Below, piece after piece: positions 1 to 5,401 of a stretch of 5,401 bases of DNA (its first letter is position 1; each line of letters starts with the position of its first letter). The translations under genes and the position numbers were made by a program. The notes under the pieces are model-generated. The model had not been told where the DNA came from. It worked only from the letters and a program-made list of their open reading frames with translations, and made no database searches. Source of the stretch: an uncultured Bacteroidales bacterium (lineage in GTDB: Bacteria; Bacteroidota; Bacteroidia; Bacteroidales; UBA932); the NCBI GenBank assembly GCA_927798505.1, contig CAKMNE010000103.1:1-5401 (forward strand). Direction: 5' to 3'.

Positions 1-1050
1 GTGCCTTCCCGCGTCTGGAAAGCCGTATCTGCACGCATCGGCGCCACAACCCCTTTCGCAGGCGTATGGACAAGTCTCTGGAAGTGGGCGGTGCCATCTT
101 TTGCATTTGTGGCAATTGCTTTGCTGCTTATAGTTTCGGGTGCCGGAGAAAAAACTATAATTGACAGAGGTTCGCGCGCACTCAGAGTGGAGGCCGGATC
201 CTGCGTTTTTGAACAAGGACTTTGTGCGGCAGACATTCCGGCAATACGGAACTTGTCGGGAAGCCGCACTGAAGTTCAGGTTCTGTCCGCTCAGTCTGCA
301 GACCCGTTTGCCGCTCCGGTAATCGAGTCTGAGCAGCCTGCCGGGCAGGAGACTTCAGCCGATTTTTCAGACCCGTTTGCACTTATGGAAGCCGAAGACG
401 CCCGCACAGCCGCCTTGCAGGCCGGAAAACGCAAGGGCAGGACTTCTTTCGTTGTCGGAGCAACGGTCGGAACGAACGACACCCATTACACCAACTCCTC
501 ATTCGGTCCTTCCTTCGCTTCCGGAAGCCGTGTCCCTGACGCCGTTGAGGAAAACACCGCGTCTGATTTCGCTTTCCCTGTTTCTTTTGGACTTTCAGTG
601 AAATACCGACTCACAGACCGCCTTTCCCTCGGCACCGGACTTAACTGGACAATGCTCTCCCGCGAGTTTGACGGATCCTACAAGACCGAAACCGGTCGAT
701 TCACGCACAAAATGCAGTATGTCGGCATTCCGGTACACATCTACTACGACATTCTTCAGAGAAGAGGCCTGCAACTCTATCTTACTGCAGGCGGCAGTGC
801 GGAGAAAGCGGTATGCAACTCCTGGTACATCTACGAGAAGAGCACAAGCCCTATCTATACCGAGAAGGTAAATGGCCTGCAGTACGGAGTTGACCTGGGC
901 TTCGGAGTGGAATTCAGCCTTGGGCGTCACTTGTCGGTTTACCTGGACCCTTATGTGAAATACTGGTTTGCAGGTTCCCAGCCTAAGAGCATCCGCACCG
1001 AAAAACCTATACTCTTCAGTTTCGAAGGCGGACTCAGATTCAATCTTTAG
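1..1050 (+). CDS. Membrane-anchored outer-membrane beta-barrel-domain protein, 5' partial
   Basis: The frame is open from the first base and ends at TAG 1048-1050, giving 349 visible residues. The GTG at position 1 is probably an internal Val codon. The first visible residues (VPSRVWKAVSARI) resemble the short Pro...Trp...Ile motif that in Bacteroidales proteins of this type lies some 20-30 residues after the true start. Next come a hydrophobic helix at about residues 29-47 (WAVPSFAFVAIALLLIVSG), a polar, Ala/Ser/Glu-rich linker at about 50-145, and a C-terminal domain at about 147-349 of alternating amphipathic strands. That domain ends in GGLRFNL, like the terminal strand of small outer-membrane barrels (OMP_b-brl family). 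The linker repeats the motif DPFA at 101-104 and 125-128, encoded by an exact 13-bp repeat (299-311 and 368-380). In Bacteroidales such genes often follow an ECF sigma factor gene and may act as anti-sigma-like envelope proteins; that neighbour is out of view. The domain call is fairly sure, the role is not known. Confidence 0.7.
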   Translation: MPSRVWKAVSARIGATTPFAGVWTSLWKWAVPSFAFVAIALLLIVSGAGEKTIIDRGSRALRVEAGSCVFEQGLCAADIPAIRNLSGSRTEVQVLSAQSADPFAAPVIESEQPAGQETSADFSDPFALMEAEDARTAALQAGKRKGRTSFVVGATVGTNDTHYTNSSFGPSFASGSRVPDAVEENTASDFAFPVSFGLSVKYRLTDRLSLGTGLNWTMLSREFDGSYKTETGRFTHKMQYVGIPVHIYYDILQRRGLQLYLTAGGSAEKAVCNSWYIYEKSTSPIYTEKVNGLQYGVDLGFGVEFSLGRHLSVYLDPYVKYWFAGSQPKSIRTEKPILFSFEGGLRFNL

Positions 1051-1059
1051 CAAAATAAA

Positions 1060-1084
1060 AAGGGCGTCCCGACGGGGCGCCCTT
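1060..1084 (-). terminator. Intrinsic terminator of mdh, between convergent genes
   Basis: An 11-bp stem (1060-1070 with 1074-1084, one G-T wobble) closes a GAC loop. Read on the minus strand, the hairpin lies about 20 nt after the mdh stop codon and runs into TTTATTTTG (complement of 1051-1059), a good U-tract. Read on the plus strand it starts 10 nt after the stop of the beta-barrel gene, but is followed by GATAATTC, so termination in that direction would be weaker. The stem is seen directly; its function is inferred. Confidence 0.85.
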
Positions 1085-1103
1085 GATAATTCATTCCTGT
1101 GGA

Positions 1104-2096
1104 TTAAAGGTTCTTGTTGTAAGTTCCCCACTGATCTACCGGAGGGATGATGCCGAGGTCAATGATTTCCTGACGCATCTTGCAGAGGTGCTCGTAGGAA
1201 GCCTGGAGTGCAGCCATTTCCTCAGGGGTGCCTGTAGGCTGGACAAAGTGAACTCCGGTAGCGTCGATTGTGGTAGGCATAGCCATAAACACATTCTTGA
1301 AACCGCACTTCTCGCAATTTACATAGGTACCTGCAGGAAGGGTGAAAGGATCTCCTCCCATGGCAGCCTGAATCATCTTCACTGAGCAGTAAGCAGGGCT
1401 CTGGAAAGATGAACGTCCGCGAAGCTTGATGATTGCGGAACCTCCCTGGATTGTCTTCTGCTTGATTTCAGCCATCTTCTCCTCTGAGAGACCCATCTCT
1501 GAGAGTGGCTTGCCGTCAATTTTCACCTTGGAAGCGAAAACTGCCATCTGCTCACCGTGTCCTCCGTAAGTGTGCGCTCCGGTAACGGCGCTCTGAGGAA
1601 CACCGAACTCCTTTGCGAGGTTGCTCTGCAGACGGGTTGAGTCGAGAGCGGCGAGGGAAGTAAGCTGGTTTGGCTTAAGTCCTGAGTGAATGAGAGCGGT
1701 GAGGGCTGTAACGTCGGCCGGGTTGAAAATGACAACCACGTGCTTTACGTCCGGGCAGTACTCCCTGATGTAATCACCGAACTGGGCTGCAATCTGGCAG
1801 TTGCCCTTGAGAAGGTCCTCACGGGTCATGCCTTCCTTGCGTGGAGCTCCACCGGAAGAGATAATGTACTTGGCGTCGGTGAACGCCTCCTTAGGGTCAA
1901 CGGTCCAGGTAACATTGGCACCTTCGAAACCGCAGTGGCGCATCTCCTCTGCAACTCCCTCTACGCCAGGGGCGTAGATATCATAAAGACAAATGTTTGG
2001 GGTAAGACCGAGCATCAGTGCGGTCTGAGCCATGTTTGAGCCGATTGCTCCACCAGCACCTACGATGGTGAGCTTTTCGTTAGTCAAATACTTCAT
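1104..2096 (-). CDS. mdh: Malate dehydrogenase (NAD-dependent)
   Basis: Catalyses the reversible, NAD-linked interconversion of malate and oxaloacetate in the cytoplasm. In fermenting Bacteroidales it normally runs toward malate, feeding fumarate and succinate production. The 330-residue protein has the LDH/MDH superfamily layout: a Rossmann nucleotide-binding loop GAGGAIGSN at 13-21, Asp39 at the end of the second strand (favouring NAD over NADP), Arg86 and Arg92 in APRKEGMTRED (the malate-specific substrate arginines), NPAD at 125-128, the LDSTR motif with Asp152 and Arg155, and the catalytic His180 in YGGHGEQ. The GGHGEQ form replaces the GEHGDS form of typical MDH/LDH and is, to my recollection, usual in Bacteroidales. 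Length is normal. A CEKC pair at 261-264 lies in the C-terminal domain; its role is unknown. The ATG at 2096 fits the family N-terminus and has no Shine-Dalgarno sequence, as is usual in Bacteroidota. It is probably monocistronic, with its own promoter (2137-2144) and terminator (1060-1084). Confidence 0.95.
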   Translation of the reverse strand: MKYLTNEKLTIVGAGGAIGSNMAQTALMLGLTPNICLYDIYAPGVEGVAEEMRHCGFEGANVTWTVDPKEAFTDAKYIISSGGAPRKEGMTREDLLKGNCQIAAQFGDYIREYCPDVKHVVVIFNPADVTALTALIHSGLKPNQLTSLAALDSTRLQSNLAKEFGVPQSAVTGAHTYGGHGEQMAVFASKVKIDGKPLSEMGLSEEKMAEIKQKTIQGGSAIIKLRGRSSFQSPAYCSVKMIQAAMGGDPFTLPAGTYVNCEKCGFKNVFMAMPTTIDATGVHFVQPTGTPEEMAALQASYEHLCKMRQEIIDLGIIPPVDQWGTYNKNL

Positions 2097-2136
2097 ATCA
2101 ATAAAAATAAGTTTGAGTTGTCCTTTAAAAACAGCA

Positions 2137-2144
2137 CAAAGGTA
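2137..2144 (-). promoter_or_regulatory. Probable mdh promoter, -7 element
   Basis: On the minus strand this reads TACCTTTG, a full match to the Bacteroidota -7 consensus TAnnTTTG, and predicts a leader of roughly 30-36 nt before the mdh ATG. No clear TTTG box is visible about 20 nt further upstream, so the -33 element is weak or absent. It stands back to back with the rightward promoter at 2172-2203. Confidence 0.6.
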
Positions 2145-2171
2145 GCAAAAACCCTTGACAATAAGGAGGAA

Positions 2172-2203
2172 TTTGGCAGGAATTGTTTATTTCACTATAT
2201 TTG
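2172..2203 (+). promoter_or_regulatory. Promoter of the phosphopantetheinyl transferase gene
   Basis: TTTG at 2172-2175 and TATATTTG at 2196-2203 are separated by 20 nt. Both boxes and the spacing match the Bacteroidota housekeeping promoter (TTTG, 19-21 nt, TAnnTTTG). Transcription would begin around 2207-2211, leaving a leader of only about 10-14 nt before the ATG at 2221. This also decides the start of the gene, since any codon upstream of 2207 would not be transcribed. Confidence 0.72.
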
Positions 2204-2220
2204 CAGCGTCAAAACGCATT

Positions 2221-2862
2221 ATGGCACTATTTTTAACTAAAGATCTTGATGACCCCGCGCGATCGCGCATAGGTGTCTGGCAAATTTCAGAGAGCGAGGC
2301 GGAGCTTCGCGCGATGACGTCCATCCCCTCAGACGAACTTGAGGAAATCTCTTACATCAGAAACGAATCTCTCCGCAAGCAGAAGCTTGCTGTAAGGGCA
2401 TTGCTCGACGCAATGTTCGAGGAGAAAGTATATCTCTCCCATCACGATAACGGCAAGCCTTACATCGAAAACAATTCGATAAACATCTCCATAACCCACA
2501 CCGACAAGTATGTTGCGGTAATCCTGGATGAAGATGATGAGGTCGGAATCGATTGCGAATCCCTTGACCGGGATTTTTCCGCAGTGGAAAAGAAAGCCCT
2601 CTCCGAGGACGAAATCGAAGACCTCGACGATGACCGCAAGAACGAGCAGCTCGCCATCTACTGGTGCGCCAAGGAAGCCATCTACAAGCTTACCTCGCAT
2701 TACGGTGTTGACTTCGCCGAGCAAATCGAAGTTGACAGTTTCCGTTTCCACGATGAGGGCGACCTCAACGCAACTTTCACTGATGACGACGGTTACGAAC
2801 ATGAGCTCGAACTCAGCTACATGACCTTCGACCGCCACGTGCTGGTTTGGGTTGTCGAGTAA
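2221..2862 (+). CDS. 4'-phosphopantetheinyl transferase superfamily protein
   Basis: Transfers the 4'-phosphopantetheine arm of coenzyme A to a serine of acyl or peptidyl carrier proteins, turning the apo form into the active holo form, in the cytoplasm. The 213-residue length fits the Sfp-like, two-half-domain class rather than the short AcpS class of about 120 residues. Motifs seen: RKQKLAVRALL at 52-62 (CoA-binding region in relatives), GKPY at 78-81 followed by ISITHTD at 89-95, VGIDCE at 108-113 with the Mg-binding pair Asp111 and Glu113, and WCAKEAIYK at 148-156 with catalytic Lys151/Glu152. All key residues are present, so an active enzyme is likely. The protein is notably acidic, with Asp/Glu clusters around 103-142. 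The frame is open back to 2155, but the ATG at 2221 is preferred because a well-formed promoter lies at 2172-2203 and the protein then begins with a normal N-terminus. The carrier protein it serves is not in the window; it could be fatty-acid ACP or a secondary-metabolite carrier. Confidence 0.88.
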   Translation: MALFLTKDLDDPARSRIGVWQISESEAELRAMTSIPSDELEEISYIRNESLRKQKLAVRALLDAMFEEKVYLSHHDNGKPYIENNSINISITHTDKYVAVILDEDDEVGIDCESLDRDFSAVEKKALSEDEIEDLDDDRKNEQLAIYWCAKEAIYKLTSHYGVDFAEQIEVDSFRFHDEGDLNATFTDDDGYEHELELSYMTFDRHVLVWVVE

Positions 2863-2892
2863 TCCACACCTTCGGAAACCATAGTAACAAAT

Positions 2893-2986
2893 AAGTTATC
2901 AATCTGGAATCATTCTAAATTAATTAACTAGCTAAGCGGCTGTTATACAATAGTATAGCAGCCGCTAAATTGTATGTTGATAACTT
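2893..2986. repeat. Flanking 10-bp inverted repeat
   Basis: AAGTTATCAA at 2893-2902 is the exact reverse complement of TTGATAACTT at 2977-2986. The two arms enclose the 14-bp hairpin at 2935-2966, though not symmetrically (32 nt on one side, 10 nt on the other). In AT-rich intergenic DNA a 10-bp match within 100 nt could be chance. It could also be a paired operator or an outer stem of a larger RNA fold. Confidence 0.35.
2935..2966 (+). terminator. Strong hairpin, possible terminator after the PPTase gene
   Basis: Fourteen consecutive pairs (2935-2948 with 2953-2966, one G-T wobble) close an AATA loop. The lower half is GC-rich (AGCGGCTG) and the upper half AT-rich. It begins 72 nt after the PPTase stop and lies about 60 nt before the nrdD promoter element, so terminating the PPTase transcript is the simplest role. 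A clean U-tract is missing on both strands (AAATTGTATG follows on the plus strand), which leaves a protein-binding site or an RNA stability element open. Confidence 0.45.
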
Positions 2987-3024
2987 TATTCGGCAAAAAA
3001 TGAATAAACATCCTGTTAATCGTA

Positions 3025-3032
3025 TAACTTTG
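3025..3032 (+). promoter_or_regulatory. Probable nrdDG promoter, -7 element
   Basis: TAACTTTG matches the Bacteroidota -7 consensus TAnnTTTG and predicts a start near 3036-3040, with a leader of about 46-50 nt. No TTTG box is seen at the expected distance (around 3000-3005), so the promoter may be weak or need an activator. I saw no convincing NrdR-type palindrome in the region. Confidence 0.55.
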
Positions 3033-3047
3033 CATTCGAACCATACA

Positions 3048-3067
3048 GCCCTGCCTGACGGCCGGGC
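3048..3067 (+). promoter_or_regulatory. Leader hairpin upstream of nrdD
   Basis: Within the predicted nrdD leader, GCCC (3048-3051) pairs with GGGC (3064-3067) and GCC (3053-3055) with GGC (3060-3062), with a T/C mismatch between them and a TGAC loop. TTTTCTT (3073-3079) follows 5 nt later, so the element resembles a small attenuator ending just before the ATG. It is short and carries a mismatch, so it may have no function. Confidence 0.3.
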
Positions 3068-3085
3068 CCCAATTTTCTTAGCACA

Positions 3086-5293
3086 ATGATAAAAAGCGTA
3101 ATCAAACGAGACGGCCGCACAGTCGAATTCAACAACCAGAAGATTGTTGCAGCCATACTGAAAGCAATGGCAGTCACCGAGAAAGGTGAAGATATAGTGC
3201 TCGCAGCCCAGATAGCTGACAAGATTTCCCACAACAGTCGCGAGGAGATGAGCGTCGAGGAAATCCAGGACTGCGTGGAGATGGAACTGATGAAGAGCCC
3301 GCGCAAGGAGGTGGCGAAAAAGTACATCGCCTACCGCAACCAGCGCAACCTTGCCCGCAAGGCAAAGAGCAGGGAAATCTTCCAGAGCATCATAGACGCG
3401 CAGGCCAACGACATCACCCGCGAGAATGCCAATATGAATGCCGACACCCCTGCCGGCATGATGATGAAGTTCGCGTCCGAGGCTACCAAGACCTACGTGG
3501 ATGAATGCCTTCTCTCCGAGGACGTGCGTGAGGCTGTGGCGAACGGCTACATCCATATCCACGACAAGGACTACTATCCTACCAAGAGCCTCACCTGCCT
3601 GCAGCATCCGCTCGACAGGATTCTGGAACTGGGCCTTCGCGCAGGTCACGGAGAGTCCCGTCCGGCAAAGCGCATCGAGACCGCAGCTGTGCTCGCCTGC
3701 ATCTCAATGGAGACGGTCCAGAACGAAATGCACGGAGGTCAGGCCATCCCGGCTTTCGACTTCTACCTCGCCCCTTACGTGCGCCTCACCTTCCAGGAGG
3801 AGCTCAAGAAATACAGTGCTTACGACAATAAGGACTACAGCCACCTCAACGACATAAAGATTGCAGACTACATCCGTCGCGACCTCACCGGTCTCGTGGA
3901 TGAGGAAAGGGTAGTGCAGCAGTGCATCAACCAGACCGTAGGCCGCGTGCATCAGGCAATGGAGGCATTCGTCCACAACATGAACACCATCCACTCCCGC
4001 GGAGGAAACCAGGTCGTGTTCAGTTCCATCAACTACGGAACCGACACCTCCGCCGAGGGACGCTGCGTCATCCGCGAGATCCTCAACACCACCTACGAGG
4101 GTGTGGGCAACGGTTCAACAGCAATTTTCCCTATTCAGATATGGAAAAAGAAGAAGGGTGTCAGCTACCTGCCTGAAGACCCGAACTACGACCTCTACAA
4201 GTTCGCCTGCAAGGTGACGGCACGCCGCTTCTTCCCTAACTTCGTGAACCTCGACGCTTCCTACAACCAGGACCCTGCGTGGAAGGCTGACGACCCTAAG
4301 CGCTATATGCACGAGGTTGCGACTATGGGTTGCCGCACCCGCGTTTACGAAAACCGCTTCGGACCAAAGACTTCCGTAGGCCGCGGAAACCTCAGCTTCA
4401 CCACCATCAACATCGTGCGCATCGCCATCGAGACTATGGGAATCAAGGACAAGAACGACAGGATAGCTGCCTTCATGGACAAGCTTGACAGCGTTCTCGA
4501 CATTTCCGCAAAGCAGCTCAACGAGCGCTTCGAATTCCAGAAGACAGCCCTCAAGAAGCAGTTCCCTCTGCTTATGGCAGGCCTGTGGAACGGCTCAGAG
4601 GCTCTCGGCCCTAACGATACCATCGAGAGCGTCATCAATCAGGGAACGCTTGCAATCGGTTTCATCGGCCTTGCAGAGTGCCTGATAGCCCTTATCGGCA
4701 AGCATCACGGAGAGAGCGAGGAAGCTCAGGAGCTGGGACTTCGCATCGTCAAGCATATGCGTGAGCGCATCAACGGCTACTGCGAAACCTACCAGCACAA
4801 TTTCAGCCTCTTCGCAACTCCAGCCGAAGGTCTTGCAGGACGCTTCACCAAAATGGACAAGAAGAAATACGGCATCATCCCCGGCGTAACCGACAAGGAT
4901 TACTACACCAATTCATCCCATGTTCCGGTTTACTACCACTGCACCCCTGAGCACAAGGCCAAGATCGAAGGCCCTTACAACAAGTACGAAGGTGCAGGTC
5001 ATATCTTCTATGTTGAGGTGGATGGCGACGCAACCCACAATCCTGAGGCAATTATGGCCATTGTGGATCTGATGGACAAGTACGACATAGGCTACGGCAG
5101 CGTCAACCACAACCGCAACCGCTGCCTGGACTGCGGCTACGAAGACGCATCCGAGGACCTTACCGAATGCCCTCACTGCGGAAGCCACAACATCGATGTG
5201 CTGCAGCGCATTACCGGTTACCTTGTAGGAACGACCAACAGATGGAACAGCGGCAAACTCGCTGAACTCAAGGACCGTGTCGTGCACGAATAA
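3086..5293 (+). CDS. nrdD: Anaerobic ribonucleoside-triphosphate reductase, catalytic subunit
   Basis: Class III ribonucleotide reductase: reduces ribonucleoside triphosphates to deoxyribonucleotides by glycyl-radical chemistry under anaerobic conditions. The 735 residues are close to the family norm. Residues about 3-92 form an ATP-cone ([14 protein letters not shown] near the start), the allosteric activity site sensing ATP and dATP. The barrel domain follows, with family motifs at [15 protein letters not shown] (active-site Cys171 by comparison with the family), [11 protein letters not shown] at 307-317, and MGCRTR at 414-419 (Cys416, the probable thiyl-radical site). The C-terminus has a zinc site of Cys680, Cys683, Cys695 and Cys698 and the glycyl-radical motif RITGYL at 708-713, with Gly711 as radical site. 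All parts are intact. The ATG at 3086 starts directly before the ATP-cone; no Shine-Dalgarno is present. nrdG follows without a gap, so the two are an operon. It implies anaerobic growth. Confidence 0.97.
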   Translation: MIKSVIKRDGRTVEFNNQKIVAAILKAMAVTEKGEDIVLAAQIADKISHNSREEMSVEEIQDCVEMELMKSPRKEVAKKYIAYRNQRNLARKAKSREIFQSIIDAQANDITRENANMNADTPAGMMMKFASEATKTYVDECLLSEDVREAVANGYIHIHDKDYYPTKSLTCLQHPLDRILELGLRAGHGESRPAKRIETAAVLACISMETVQNEMHGGQAIPAFDFYLAPYVRLTFQEELKKYSAYDNKDYSHLNDIKIADYIRRDLTGLVDEERVVQQCINQTVGRVHQAMEAFVHNMNTIHSRGGNQVVFSSINYGTDTSAEGRCVIREILNTTYEGVGNGSTAIFPIQIWKKKKGVSYLPEDPNYDLYKFACKVTARRFFPNFVNLDASYNQDPAWKADDPKRYMHEVATMGCRTRVYENRFGPKTSVGRGNLSFTTINIVRIAIETMGIKDKNDRIAAFMDKLDSVLDISAKQLNERFEFQKTALKKQFPLLMAGLWNGSEALGPNDTIESVINQGTLAIGFIGLAECLIALIGKHHGESEEAQELGLRIVKHMRERINGYCETYQHNFSLFATPAEGLAGRFTKMDKKKYGIIPGVTDKDYYTNSSHVPVYYHCTPEHKAKIEGPYNKYEGAGHIFYVEVDGDATHNPEAIMAIVDLMDKYDIGYGSVNHNRNRCLDCGYEDASEDLTECPHCGSHNIDVLQRITGYLVGTTNRWNSGKLAELKDRVVHE

Positions 5294-5401
5294 AATTTCC
5301 GTACTCAAAATCGTGGAGCAGACCATGGCCGACGGCCCTGGTCTGCGCACGTCTATATACTGCGCCGGCTGCGCCCACCACTGCAAAGGCTGCCACAACC
5401 C
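5277..5401 (+). CDS. nrdG: Anaerobic ribonucleotide reductase activating protein (radical SAM), 3' partial
   Basis: Radical-SAM activase that uses a 4Fe-4S cluster and S-adenosylmethionine to generate the glycyl radical on NrdD. Only about 41 residues are visible before the window ends. They include DGPGLRT, matching the NGPGTR segment of NrdG proteins, and CAHHCKGC, the Cx3Cx2C cluster motif (Cys32, Cys36 and Cys39 counted from GTG 5277; codons at 5370, 5382 and 5391). The start is uncertain. GTG 5277 is the nearest standard start upstream of the conserved ISVLKIVE segment and overlaps nrdD by 17 nt. ATT 5295 would place the start where related Bacteroidales proteins seem to begin. GTG 5313 and ATG 5325 would cut into the conserved N-terminus. 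Placement directly after nrdD supports both the identity and translational coupling. Confidence 0.88.
   Translation, partial: MSCTNKISVLKIVEQTMADGPGLRTSIYCAGCAHHCKGCHN

Noticed and set aside
1..3. GTG at the very first base as the true start of the beta-barrel gene
   Set aside because: The visible N-terminus already begins inside a motif that in relatives lies well after the start, and no upstream sequence is available to support initiation here.
595..1131. Minus-strand open frame of 178 codons opposite the beta-barrel gene
   Set aside because: It overlaps the mdh terminator and the end of mdh, has no recognisable motif, and is explained by the codon composition of the plus-strand gene.
2163..2170. 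AAGGAGGA as a perfect Shine-Dalgarno sequence
   Set aside because: It lies before the promoter -33 box and about 50 nt from the ATG, and Bacteroidota genes rarely depend on such sites.
2155..2220. Upstream in-frame TTG starts for the PPTase gene (2155 or 2173), adding up to 22 residues
   Set aside because: Both lie upstream of the predicted transcription start, since the promoter boxes sit at 2172-2203, and the extra residues do not belong to the usual N-terminus.
2860..2868. TAATCCACA as a DnaA box
   Set aside because: It differs by one base from TTATCCACA, stands alone, and overlaps the PPTase stop codon; no cluster or AT-rich unwinding region suggests an origin.
2943..2958. The AT-rich hairpin tip as an NrdR box
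   Set aside because: The palindrome does not match the known NrdR pattern with a CwATATATwG-like core, and no second box is present at the usual helical spacing.
2924..3649. Minus-strand open frame of 241 codons opposite the nrdD start
   Set aside because: It is antisense to the intact ATP-cone region of nrdD and spans the promoter region; the protein has no family features.

Overview
The window looks like chromosomal DNA from an anaerobic Bacteroidota member, most likely of the order Bacteroidales. The evidence is a Bacteroidales-style malate dehydrogenase, an N-terminally anchored beta-barrel protein of a type common in that order, TAnnTTTG promoter elements with a TTTG box about 20 nt upstream, no Shine-Dalgarno sequences in front of the genes, and an oxygen-sensitive class III ribonucleotide reductase. 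I cannot name a genus from this sequence.

Layout. Positions 1-1050 (+) hold the 3' part of a gene for a protein with one membrane helix, a long flexible linker and a C-terminal beta-barrel domain; its start lies outside the window. A GC-rich hairpin at 1060-1084 separates it from the convergent malate dehydrogenase gene mdh (1104-2096, -). The hairpin's U-tract lies on the mdh side. The 124 nt between mdh and the next gene carry two back-to-back promoters. The rightward one serves a 4'-phosphopantetheinyl transferase (2221-2862, +). The 223-nt gap 2863-3085 holds a 14-bp hairpin, a flanking 10-bp inverted repeat, a promoter -10-type element and a small leader hairpin. Then comes nrdD (3086-5293, +), followed directly by the beginning of nrdG, which is cut by the window end.

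Function. nrdD and nrdG form an operon that makes deoxyribonucleotides without oxygen: NrdG is the radical-SAM activase that installs the glycyl radical on NrdD. Malate dehydrogenase would serve central carbon metabolism, in gut Bacteroidales usually the reductive branch from oxaloacetate to malate and succinate. The phosphopantetheinyl transferase activates carrier proteins. These three functions are housekeeping, and nothing suggests they form one pathway. No mobile element, CRISPR array, tRNA or rRNA was seen.

I do not see an undescribed multi-gene system here. The points most worth a second look are the envelope architecture of the first protein, the structured nrdD upstream region, and the unusual start of nrdG.
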